This document shows, piece after piece, positions 1 through 5,434 of a stretch of 5,565 nucleotides of DNA. The stretch comes from Cellvibrionales bacterium UBA5860. Lineage in GTDB: Bacteria > Pseudomonadota > Gammaproteobacteria > Pseudomonadales > Porticoccaceae. A program made the translations under genes and the position numbers. Each line of letters begins with the position of its first letter. Positions within the stretch are counted from its first letter, which is position 1. The notes beneath the pieces were generated by a model. The model did no database searches and was not told where the DNA came from. It worked only from the letters and a program-made list of their open reading frames with translations. The stretch spans positions 1 to 5,565 of the forward strand of contig DJFY01000005.1 of NCBI GenBank assembly GCA_002431545.1, written 5' to 3'.

Positions 1-472
1 CCACTGCCGCGAGCGCACGGGTGGTGGGTACACCATATATGGCCATCGCCTCGCTGACGAGATATTCCCTGATGACTGGGCCGATGGGTGAGCGGCCATC
101 TCCCATTCGAGAGTAGGGCGTACGTCCCGCGCCTTTTAACTGGATGTCGTACCGACGTCCGTCTTTGGCCAGGACTTCACCCAGCAATATTGCCCTGCCG
201 TCTCCGAGCTGCGGGTTCCAGCCGCCAAACTGATGGCCGGCGTAAACTGTAGCAATAGGGTTTGTATTGGCGGCCACGCGATTGCCTGAGAGAACCTGCA
301 GGCTGTCTTCGCTGGATAACGCCAGGGGATCTAGGTTCAGGTATTCGGCCAGATCGGGGTTGAAACGGATAAACGAAGGAGATGCCACCGGTGTTGGTGT
401 CTGAGGAGAGTAAAACTGGTCGCCCAACTGTGTGTAGCTATGGTGCAGGTTTGCAGCGCTGAGTAAGGTCAT
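1..472 (-). CDS. selO: Protein adenylyltransferase SelO (YdiU/UPF0061), N-terminal part, cut by window edge
   Basis: SelO is a pseudokinase-fold enzyme that transfers AMP from ATP to Ser/Thr/Tyr of target proteins and is linked to oxidative stress. The 157 residues visible match the family N-terminus closely: YAGHQFGGWNPQLGDGRA at about 77-94 (glycine-rich nucleotide-binding segment), then DIQLKGAGRTPYSR at 109-122 with the nucleotide-binding lysine K113, then GDGRSPIGPVIREYLVSEAM at 124-143 and the GVPTTRAL strand. Family members are roughly 480 residues or more, so about two thirds, including the metal-binding Asn/Asp, lies beyond the left edge. The start is the CAT at 470-472 (ATG on minus); an AGGTGG at 483-488 lies 10 bases upstream as a plausible ribosome-binding site. 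The gene is divergent from the dehydrogenase gene and is probably unrelated housekeeping. No frameshift is seen. Identification is firm from sequence memory of the family; targets are unknown. Confidence 0.95.
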   Translation of the reverse strand, partial: MTLLSAANLHHSYTQLGDQFYSPQTPTPVASPSFIRFNPDLAEYLNLDPLALSSEDSLQVLSGNRVAANTNPIATVYAGHQFGGWNPQLGDGRAILLGEVLAKDGRRYDIQLKGAGRTPYSRMGDGRSPIGPVIREYLVSEAMAIYGVPTTRALAAV

Positions 473-847
473 GGAGAAAAAGCCACCTGAAATTTGCTGT
501 TCTGCAGGCCGGTGAGGGCTGGCCGTGCGTTAGCGCGCGTCCACCAGACCACGAGCCAAACGGACACTGTAACATCAACTTGGTGATTGGCCGCTGTGGC
601 TTGGTGCTGGGGCTGCATTATATAAATAAATCTTGATAATTAGATTCCGGTCGGACAGTATACCCCCGACCATTGGTGTAGATAGCGACCGGGGAACAGA
701 AGCACACCTTGAGAAAGTGTGGAGGCCCACAACTCGCGCGTCACGATATTCTTGGCAGTTCCAAAGAAAAAAAGTAAAACTACTTCGTAGAAAACTCATC
801 GTTTACAACCCATCTTTTTGACCAATATAAATGGAGTATCCAGGCAA
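473..847. other. Divergent intergenic region between selO and the acyl-CoA dehydrogenase-like gene
   Basis: This spacer holds the 5' regions of both flanking genes. It has an AT-rich patch around 618-640 and an A-rich patch around 763-780. The open frames crossing it (633-821 on plus, 575-799 on minus) have no recognisable protein features, and I do not treat them as genes. A small stem TGTGG/CCACA with loop AGGC lies at 718-731. The best promoter-like element faces the dehydrogenase gene and is listed separately. A weaker pair, TTGATA (633-638) and CAGTAT (656-661) with 17 bases between, matches the -10 consensus at only three positions. No good promoter was found for selO. Confidence 0.7.
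752..780 (+). promoter_or_regulatory. Candidate sigma-70 type promoter for the acyl-CoA dehydrogenase-like gene
   Basis: TTGGCA (752-757, five of six matches to the -35 consensus) is followed after exactly 17 bases by TAAAAC (775-780, four of six matches to the -10 consensus). The spacer is A-rich. Transcription would begin near 787, giving a leader of about 60 bases before the ATG at 848. This is a pattern match only; the AT-rich context raises the chance of false matches. Confidence 0.35.
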
Positions 848-2008
848 ATGACTTACTTCCCTCTCAATCAGGAACAGCAGCACCTGAAGGAGCTCGCTGC
901 CGGTCTGGCAGAAAAAGAACTCGCGCCGCGTGCGGCGGAAACCGACAGCGAGCGGAAGTTTCCAAGGGCCTCGCTCGAGGGCTTAAAAAGCGCCGGCCTT
1001 TGGGGTCTGCGTGTGGATAAAGAAATGGGTGGCTTGGGTGCAGACCTGCTCTCCACTTGCCTGGTGGTTGAAGAGCTGGCGAAAAAATGCCCGTCCACGG
1101 CTATGTGCTACAAAATGCATGTCGAGGCGGCAGAGTTGATTAGCCGGCAACACACGGATTATCAGGCAGAAAGCTTTGTTAAAAAAATCGCGTCCGGCGA
1201 CATCCTCTGCACCGTAGCCGGCGGTGAAACCTCTGGCAAAGGGGATGACTGGGTGCCCACCATGCGCGTTACAGCGGTATCGAAGCAAGGCGACGGCTAC
1301 CTGCTCGACAATATTCGCAAGTCCTACGTAACCTCAGCGGGTGAGGCGAGCCATTATTTTATGCTGTGCCGCGTGGGTGAAGAAGCGAAGCCGCATCAAT
1401 TGACCGCTTTGTTTATCGAGGCCGACAAGATTGATTGGGAAACGGTCGGCGAATGGAATGGTCTGGGCATGCGAGGGAATAACAGCATGCCTATTCGCTT
1501 CAATGGTGTGGTGCCGGAGGGCAATCGCCTGGGCGAGGAAGGCGCGGCGCTCAAATACCTCGGTGCGGTCATGATGCCTGTGGTCGCATTGACCTACGGC
1601 GCTGCTTACCTGGGCGTTGCATCCGGCGCCTACGAGCAGGCTATGGAAGAAGCCAAAAAAGTTTATCCCAGCGGCGCCAGCCGTCTCGACAACCCGATTA
1701 ACCAGCGTCGCATGGCCGAGCTGAGCGCCAAAATTGAAGCCGCCCGCGCGCTCCTGCACGTGGCCGCGGCCGCGGGTGATGCCGGCAAAGTGGCCGCGCC
1801 CTTGCCCTATTTACAGGCCAAGGTCAGTTGCTCCGAAGCGGCGGTGCTGGTGACTCAGGAACTGATGACCATGTTCGGTGGCACTGCTTTTGCCGCGCGT
1901 CTGCCCTTCGAGCGATATTTCCGTGACGCGCGCGCCGGCATGATCATGGGCCTTGCTAACGACGAAGCCTATCAGACCATCTACGGGATGTTGTTTCCCA
2001 AGAAATAA
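848..2008 (+). CDS. Acyl-CoA dehydrogenase-fold flavoprotein lacking the canonical catalytic glutamate
   Basis: The 386-residue product spans the usual length of the acyl-CoA dehydrogenase family. The N-terminal helical domain starts with FPLNQEQQHLKELA and includes GLWGLRVDKEMGGLGAD at about 50-66. The middle beta domain (about 118-235) has GDGYLLDNIRKSYVTSAGEA at 148-167, equivalent to the dGyvlnG-K-wiTna pattern. The C-terminal helical domain contains FGGTAFAARLPFERYFRDAR at about 343-362, with the conserved ER-RDA core. Family members bind FAD and oxidise acyl-CoA at C2-C3. Here the position of the usual base glutamate is G368 (RDARAGMIMG at 359-368), and the alternative helix-G position seen in isovaleryl-CoA dehydrogenase appears to be V245 or nearby, not Glu. 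Family relatives without the base include monooxygenases such as DszC. Dehydrogenase activity is therefore uncertain. The ATG at 848 is preferred over an in-frame TTG at 818: homology begins at MTYFPLNQEQ, and GGAG at 833-836 is 11 bases upstream. The dioxygenase follows 148 bases downstream on the same strand. Confidence 0.9.
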   Translation: MTYFPLNQEQQHLKELAAGLAEKELAPRAAETDSERKFPRASLEGLKSAGLWGLRVDKEMGGLGADLLSTCLVVEELAKKCPSTAMCYKMHVEAAELISRQHTDYQAESFVKKIASGDILCTVAGGETSGKGDDWVPTMRVTAVSKQGDGYLLDNIRKSYVTSAGEASHYFMLCRVGEEAKPHQLTALFIEADKIDWETVGEWNGLGMRGNNSMPIRFNGVVPEGNRLGEEGAALKYLGAVMMPVVALTYGAAYLGVASGAYEQAMEEAKKVYPSGASRLDNPINQRRMAELSAKIEAARALLHVAAAAGDAGKVAAPLPYLQAKVSCSEAAVLVTQELMTMFGGTAFAARLPFERYFRDARAGMIMGLANDEAYQTIYGMLFPKK

Positions 2009-2156
2009 AACGTAGTAGCAGGGGAGTTCGACTATAGTTTTTAACAGGTGATCACCTAAATTGGATGTGACGAGTGGGTGAAGCGACGGGAATGACATGG
2101 TTTTATAGATAGATCCGGCTCAAGCGTCGGGTTGAAACTTTTGGAGGAAAAATATA
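2009..2156 (+). other. Spacer between dehydrogenase-like and dioxygenase genes
   Basis: This 148-base spacer shows no clear intrinsic terminator, so read-through from the upstream gene into the dioxygenase is possible. It contains a perfect palindrome (listed separately), a -10-like TATAGA at 2104-2109 without a matching -35, and a strong Shine-Dalgarno GGAGG at 2143-2147, nine bases before the dioxygenase ATG. Its length is more than expected for a tightly coupled operon, which leaves room for an internal promoter. Confidence 0.6.
2046..2057. promoter_or_regulatory. Perfect 12-bp palindrome, candidate operator upstream of the dioxygenase gene
   Basis: AGGTGATCACCT reads identically on both strands. 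It sits about 100 bases upstream of the dioxygenase start and 38 bases after the stop of the dehydrogenase-like gene. Perfect dyads of this size are typical of dimeric repressor sites such as GntR- or TetR-family operators, but about one 12-bp palindrome is expected by chance in a window this long, so only the placement makes it suggestive. Confidence 0.3.
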
Positions 2157-3071
2157 ATGAACTTCGAAGTGACACCCTTGAAAGCGCCACTGGGGGCTAT
2201 TGTTCGTGGCTGGCAACCTGACGAGCCCCTTTCGGTTACCGATAAAGAGAATATTTCGCAGGCCTTGCGCAAGCATATTGTGCTGGTTTTTCGCGGCAAC
2301 CCTCAACCCCGCGACGAGGCCCTGATCGCCTTTGCACAGGAATTTGGCAATCTGGTCAAAGGCTCAGAGTGGTTCCAGGATCAGGATCCCAAACCCGAAA
2401 TACTGCGCGTCAACAATATTTATGACGCTGACGGCATTCCCCAGGGTACTGGCGGCGCCGAGAAGCTGGGTTGGCACGCAGATTATTCTTACGTGCCCCG
2501 CGTAGGCAAGGAGAGTTTCCTCAACGCCGTCGAATTACCGGCAAATCCTCCGAGAACGTCCTTTTGTAATCAGTACCGCGCGCTCGAAACCCTGCCGGAT
2601 AAAACAGTCGAAAAATTAAGAAAACTCAGAGCTTTTCACAGCATTACCAAATATATTTCCGGGGACGAATCACCGATGGACGACAAACCGGAAAAGCCGG
2701 GCAGTGCCGTAACGCGGGAGGCTCGCGCCGGCTTTCTGGCCAAACGTGAGCGCAACCGAGAACTCGGCATAGCTAAGCCAGACATTCCCCAGGCCGAACA
2801 CCCCTTGATAATGAAACATCCGGAAACCGGGCGCGAGATTCTTTACATCAGCCCGCAAATCATCAAAGCGATTATCGGGCTGCCCCGGGAAGAGAGCGAT
2901 ACCCTGATCAAGGAATTAACCGATCATTCGTTGCGTGAAGAAAATATCTACCATCACGACTGGCAGGTCGGCGACACGGTCATGTTCGACACACTGGGAA
3001 GCCTCCATGCCCGAGAAAGCTGGAATCCAGCCGAGCGGCGGGTTATGCGGCAGCTCAGCACCATGCTCTAA
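2157..3071 (+). CDS. TauD/TfdA-family Fe(II)/2-oxoglutarate-dependent dioxygenase
   Basis: The 304-residue protein should couple decarboxylation of 2-oxoglutarate to succinate with hydroxylation of a substrate at a non-haem iron in the cytoplasm. The facial triad is intact: H107 and D109 in GWHADYSY, and H284 in FDTLGSLHAR. T134 lies 27 residues after H107, as the 2-oxoglutarate-contacting Thr does in E. coli TauD, and R295 lies 11 after H284, matching the TauD arginine that binds the 2-oxoglutarate carboxylate. The position equivalent to TauD R270, which holds the taurine sulfonate, is Q299 here, and the TauD His/Tyr pair in the N-terminal substrate loop is not seen, so taurine is an unlikely substrate. 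EHPLIMKHPETGREILYIS at about 214-232 is a typical family core strand. The segment between about 165 and 213 is charged and longer than in typical relatives. The start is well supported by GGAGG at 2143-2147 with nine-base spacing. The substrate is not predictable. Confidence 0.93.
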   Translation: MNFEVTPLKAPLGAIVRGWQPDEPLSVTDKENISQALRKHIVLVFRGNPQPRDEALIAFAQEFGNLVKGSEWFQDQDPKPEILRVNNIYDADGIPQGTGGAEKLGWHADYSYVPRVGKESFLNAVELPANPPRTSFCNQYRALETLPDKTVEKLRKLRAFHSITKYISGDESPMDDKPEKPGSAVTREARAGFLAKRERNRELGIAKPDIPQAEHPLIMKHPETGREILYISPQIIKAIIGLPREESDTLIKELTDHSLREENIYHHDWQVGDTVMFDTLGSLHARESWNPAERRVMRQLSTML

Positions 3072-3241
3072 TTTTAATCTAAGAAACTCAGCTCAGCCGG
3101 AAAGTTCGGCGGCAAAGAAAGCTGTGCTTTAATCGCGAGGTTTAAAAAGCTCCAGCCATACAAAAACTCAACGCTTCGCCCTGGCAATTGTCTACATGAC
3201 CATATTGCAGAGCGACAATTTCACTTAAATTTAGGGTTTTC
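3072..3241. other. Convergent gap between dioxygenase and CoA-transferase genes
   Basis: The two flanking genes end here tail to tail, so a bidirectional terminator would be expected. Only weak hairpins are visible: GCCGGA-AAG-TTCGGC at 3096-3110 (six pairs including one wobble), AAAGC-TGT-GCTTT at 3118-3130, and the longer-range AATTGTC/GACAATT pair listed separately. None is followed by a convincing T-run, so no intrinsic terminator is called. Confidence 0.6.
3186..3220. repeat. 7-bp inverted repeat AATTGTC/GACAATT with 21-base spacer
   Basis: AATTGTC (3186-3192) and GACAATT (3214-3220) are exact reverse complements in the convergent gap, just past the end of the CoA-transferase gene. It could form a weak AT-rich stem or be chance; it lacks terminator hallmarks. 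Confidence 0.35.
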
Positions 3242-4456
3242 CTAGATAATCCCTTTACTGTTTAGTGCCTGAATTCTGGCGTCGCTATAACCCAACTCGC
3301 GAAGTATTTCAGCACCACTAGCGCCCGGTTCGGGGCCTACACGCGCAGGCACTTTGTCGGAACCTTCCACCCAGAAAGGACTGTTAACCGCTTGTCCCCG
3401 ACCGTAGTTATGCCCTTCGACATCAATCAGCATGTCATTTGCCAGCACCTGAGGATCGTTGATCACTTCTTCCATAGTAGCCAGCACGCTGAAGGTTAAT
3501 TTTTGTTCAAGCAGTCGTTCGCGCCATTCCGCCAAATCTCTGGTTTTAAAGGTTTCTGCGAGAACAGGCCCTAGAAGACTTGCATTTTTATTCCGCTGAG
3601 CGATGTCCCTAAAGCGAGGGTCATCCAGTAAATCTTCTCTATCGATGGCCTTGAGCAAATTGGCCCAGTGCTTTTTCTGATGCAGAACGACCAGCAAAAG
3701 CCAGCGACCATCCCGGGTTTGGTAGTGGTTGAGCAGCGCATTTGTGGGCTGGTTTGGGTCGGGCCTCGGCGTTGCTTCGCCACCTGCCAATAAACACGAT
3801 AGAGAACTCGACGCGGTCCACAATCCGTTTGCAAGCAAGCTGCTGTGTACCCGGCAGCCGCGCCCGGTCTTCTCTCGTTTGTACAGGGCGGTAGCGACAG
3901 CCGCGTACATAGTCATGGCGCTGGGATGGTCACCCATTCCCGGTGAAGACATACTGGGTTCGCTGTTGGCCGTGCGCACCAGGTCCATCAGTCCCGAGCG
4001 CGCCCAGTAGGCCGTGGCATCAAAACCCGGCGCACTGGCCTCTGGACCATGTTCGCCAAAACCTGTGATCTGGCCGTAAATCAGTCTTTCGTTTTCTGGT
4101 GCCAGGTCTTCGTATCGAATTTTTAGTCGTTCCAATACGTTTGGCGGGAAATTGGTGATTAGCACGTCGGCCTCGCGCACGAGTGCCAGTAAAATCTCTC
4201 TGCCCTCGGTTTCTTTGATATCGAGGGCGATGCTACGTTTGTTGCGGTTGTCCTGCTGCCAGATATAGGGAAAGTCCAGCGGCATAAAAGGCGGTGCTTT
4301 GTGGGCGTAACGCAGGGGGTCGCCATGGCCGGGTGCCTCTATTTTAATTACGTCTGCACCAAAATCCGAAAGAATGGCTGCACTGCCTGGCCCAAAAATA
4401 TATGTGGCCATCTCCAGGACTTTGAGGCCCTTAAATAGTGGTTCTGATTGTCCCAT
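3242..4456 (-). CDS. Family III CoA-transferase (CaiB/BaiF, formyl-CoA transferase-like)
   Basis: This 404-residue protein moves CoA from an acyl-CoA donor to a carboxylic acid through aspartyl-CoA thioester and mixed-anhydride intermediates. Family landmarks in order: LFKGLKVLEMATYIFGPGSA at 7-26, then DFGADVIKIEAPGHGDPLR at 31-49 (the classic GA-VIK-E-P-GD-R block), NRNKRSIALDI at 70-80, ADVLITNFPPNVLERL at 96-111, LIYGQITGFGEHGPEASAPGFD at 125-146, and GMGDHPSAM at 173-181. D176 in the last block is the expected catalytic aspartate, equivalent to Asp169 of formyl-CoA transferase. The length is normal for the family and no break is seen. The ATG at 4454-4456 is preceded by AGGGGG (4464-4469 on the opposite strand) seven bases away. 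The gene converges on the dioxygenase and is separated from the next rightward gene by about 960 bases. Subtypes acting on carnitine, oxalate, bile acids, succinate or 2-methylacyl-CoA (racemase) share this fold, so the substrate cannot be assigned. A nearby acyl-CoA enzyme suggests acid activation for catabolism. Confidence 0.94.
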   Translation of the reverse strand: MGQSEPLFKGLKVLEMATYIFGPGSAAILSDFGADVIKIEAPGHGDPLRYAHKAPPFMPLDFPYIWQQDNRNKRSIALDIKETEGREILLALVREADVLITNFPPNVLERLKIRYEDLAPENERLIYGQITGFGEHGPEASAPGFDATAYWARSGLMDLVRTANSEPSMSSPGMGDHPSAMTMYAAVATALYKREKTGRGCRVHSSLLANGLWTASSSLSCLLAGGEATPRPDPNQPTNALLNHYQTRDGRWLLLVVLHQKKHWANLLKAIDREDLLDDPRFRDIAQRNKNASLLGPVLAETFKTRDLAEWRERLLEQKLTFSVLATMEEVINDPQVLANDMLIDVEGHNYGRGQAVNSPFWVEGSDKVPARVGPEPGASGAEILRELGYSDARIQALNSKGII

Positions 4457-4570
4457 CTTTTAACCCCCTTTTTTTGGAAACAAGCGATATTGGCGTGAAG
4501 CGATTTTTGGCGAGTTTGATCTACTTTAATCTAAACCAAAGGCCTTAATAAAGCATAGATACAGCTTATC

Positions 4571-4604
4571 GACTCGGAATATCACTTAGGATAGCAGTCG
4601 AGTC
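4571..4604. repeat. 6-bp inverted repeat GACTCG/CGAGTC
   Basis: GACTCG (4571-4576) and CGAGTC (4599-4604) are exact complements across a 22-base spacer. It is the first of three consecutive dyads in about 130 bases upstream of the CoA-transferase gene. Alone it is within chance expectation. Confidence 0.3.
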
Positions 4605-4632
4605 TCTGCGATTAGAATACTTATTGGGGTGG

Positions 4633-4661
4633 GACAACTCTGACTTTATCTGAGTGTTGTC
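4633..4661. repeat. Imperfect inverted repeat GACAACTC/GAGTGTTGTC
   Basis: GACAACTC (4633-4640) can pair with GAGTGTTGTC (4652-4661) as GACAA/TTGTC plus CTC/GAG, with a two-base TG bulge and an 11-base loop. No T-run follows, so it is not an intrinsic terminator. It directly precedes the next dyad. Confidence 0.4.
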
Positions 4662-4667
4662 AGAATG

Positions 4668-4698
4668 GACGCCGACACAATTTGTCGCTATTGGCGTC
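4668..4698. repeat. Two-tier hairpin: GACGC/GCGTC outside, CGACA/TGTCG inside
   Basis: The outer arms GACGC (4668-4672) and GCGTC (4694-4698) flank inner arms CGACA (4673-4677) and TGTCG (4683-4687) around loop CAATT. The left arm is continuous and the right arm is broken by the six-base CTATTG. This makes ten possible pairs in 31 bases, the most compact fold in the stretch. It could be part of an RNA structure or a protein-binding dyad; function is unknown. Confidence 0.45.
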
Positions 4699-4700
4699 AC

Positions 4701-4733
4701 AATCTCGTGGTTAGATATCTTTTAGAATCTCGT
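4701..4733. repeat. 8-bp direct repeat AATCTCGT, 25-base period
   Basis: AATCTCGT occurs at 4701-4708 and again at 4726-4733; each copy is followed within a few bases by AGAT. Spacing of 25 bases is about two and a half helical turns. It may be paired binding sites or chance. Confidence 0.3.
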
Positions 4734-4897
4734 AGCAGATGAAGGCATATTTTTTGTATAGAGCTGGGTAAAGGTTTGATCTTATCAATCCTCTTAACGG
4801 TGATAATTTATACTAAACAAATATCAGGAGCTGTCATACCTAATTGGCAGGCTGTTGACTGACCTATTGCGATAGGCTCAATAAGAACCACGGGCTT

Positions 4898-4919
4898 TTT
4901 ACCGTCAACCGCCGGTAAA
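4898..4919. repeat. 7-bp hairpin TTTACCG/CGGTAAA
   Basis: TTTACCG (4898-4904) and CGGTAAA (4913-4919) are perfect complements with an eight-base loop. A T-run lies on the upstream side only, so on the minus strand the stem would be followed by AAAAAG copied as TTTTTA-type complement bases rather than a clean terminator tail. Function is unassigned. Confidence 0.4.
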
Positions 4920-4956
4920 CATAATACATTTTATGCGGGAATTCAGTTATTCCCTC

Positions 4957-4973
4957 GGGCTGTAAAATAGCCC
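4957..4973. repeat. Short hairpin GGGCT/AGCCC
   Basis: GGGCT (4957-4961) and AGCCC (4969-4973) form a five-pair GC-rich stem with a seven-base loop, GTAAAAT. It has no T-tail. It is one of several small dyads packed between 4860 and 5100. Confidence 0.35.
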
Positions 4974-5059
4974 AGTATCTGGTATATGCTGAGGTCTGCC
5001 AGACGATATACAACGTAGCTTTTTTAAGGACTATCGTTACCAATTAACCGGTAGGTTAG

Positions 5060-5097
5060 CCAATTGATCGGGTATCTACGCAAAAAAAATCAATTGG
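5060..5097. repeat. Perfect 9-bp inverted repeat CCAATTGAT/ATCAATTGG
   Basis: CCAATTGAT (5060-5068) and ATCAATTGG (5089-5097) are exact reverse complements with a 20-base spacer ending in an A-run. A third CCAATT at 5040-5045 precedes it, and CAATTAACC (5041-5049) can alternatively pair with GGTT (5054-5057) plus AATTG (5062-5066), making two mutually exclusive folds. A T-rich stretch, AGTTTATTTTCT, follows at 5098-5109, so a weak terminator is possible, but the stem is AT-rich and the tail is interrupted. Confidence 0.45.
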
Positions 5098-5387
5098 AGT
5101 TTATTTTCTCTCGGATCACAAGTTCTGTGGCCAACTGAAAATTCCTGTGCTAGCCTCCAAGCATGATTAGAAAAATAACGCTAATAATCCCCCGCTGGAG
5201 ATAACTCGGCCCGTAAGTTAAGGATGATTTGGATGCACGGAAGCTACCCCATTTTTTTTTATAAAGTACCTTCTTTTTCTACATTCGTTCGGTGCCAGCT
5301 TAATTCGACAGGTTTTTACCTTCAGCTTCTTAGACGCTGACGTGCAACTTCCTTTCACTGCGAGAGAGATAGCTGCTGCCGGTATAA

Positions 5388-5434
5388 ATCAACACCCTTT
5401 GATGAGATAGGATTCCGTGATGAATGGTGTTGAT
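5388..5434 (+). promoter_or_regulatory. 9-bp inverted repeat bracketing the ribosome-binding site and start of the membrane-protein gene
   Basis: ATCAACACC (5388-5396) and GGTGTTGAT (5426-5434) are perfect complements. The 29-base loop contains AGGA (5409-5412), the ATG (5420-5422) and the second codon start. In mRNA the stem would present the start region in a loop or block ribosome entry; as DNA it would be a wide dyad. The right arm lies within codons 3-5. Possibly coincidental. Confidence 0.35.

Larger units (their letters stand above)
4457..5416. other. Gene-free, AT-richer stretch of about 960 bases with many short dyads
   Basis: I found no convincing protein gene, tRNA, rRNA or CRISPR array here. 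It is divergent space, with the CoA-transferase reading left and a membrane-protein gene reading right, so both 5' regions lie within it. It contains homopolymer runs (A8 around 5082, T-rich around 5252-5260) and many short inverted repeats: 4571-4604, 4633-4661, 4668-4698, 4863-4876, 4898-4919, 4957-4973, 4982-5011, 5041-5066 and 5060-5097. A TTGACT at 4855-4860 resembles a -35 box but has no good -10 partner. TATAAA at 5383-5388 is a possible -10 for the downstream gene, without an obvious -35. The stretch could hold regulatory sites, an unannotated small RNA, or the remains of a lost gene. Confidence 0.65.

Noticed and set aside
633..821. Open frame of 62 codons on the plus strand in the selO-dehydrogenase spacer
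   Set aside because: No recognisable domain, composition unlike the real genes, and it covers the likely promoter region of the dehydrogenase-like gene. It overlaps an equally unconvincing minus-strand frame at 575-799.
818..847. Upstream TTG start for the dehydrogenase-like protein, adding ten residues
   Set aside because: The added residues do not resemble the family N-terminus, while the ATG at 848 begins a typical FPLNQEQ helix and has GGAG 11 bases upstream.
1760..1780. Palindromic GC-rich run CCGCGGCCGCGG inside the dehydrogenase-like gene
   Set aside because: It lies within an alanine-rich coding segment (AAAAG) and is explained by alanine codon use.
3096..3130. Candidate bidirectional terminator between the convergent genes
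   Set aside because: The hairpins at 3096-3110 and 3118-3130 are short and not followed by a T-run on either strand.
2935..3132. Second open frame overlapping the end of the dioxygenase gene
   Set aside because: It is a frame shadow of the dioxygenase coding sequence with no recognisable protein features.
848..4456. Direct assignment of the central genes as a carnitine (cai) system
   Set aside because: The families fit only at fold level. The dehydrogenase-like protein lacks a glutamate base, the dioxygenase is not clearly of the butyrobetaine type, and no other cai-like genes are present.
5233..5340. A 35-codon open frame (MHGSYPIFFY...) preceded by AAGGAT
   Set aside because: It has a passable ribosome-binding site but no hydrophobic helix, motif or coding bias to separate it from chance in AT-rich DNA. 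Worth revisiting only if a transcript or conservation is found.
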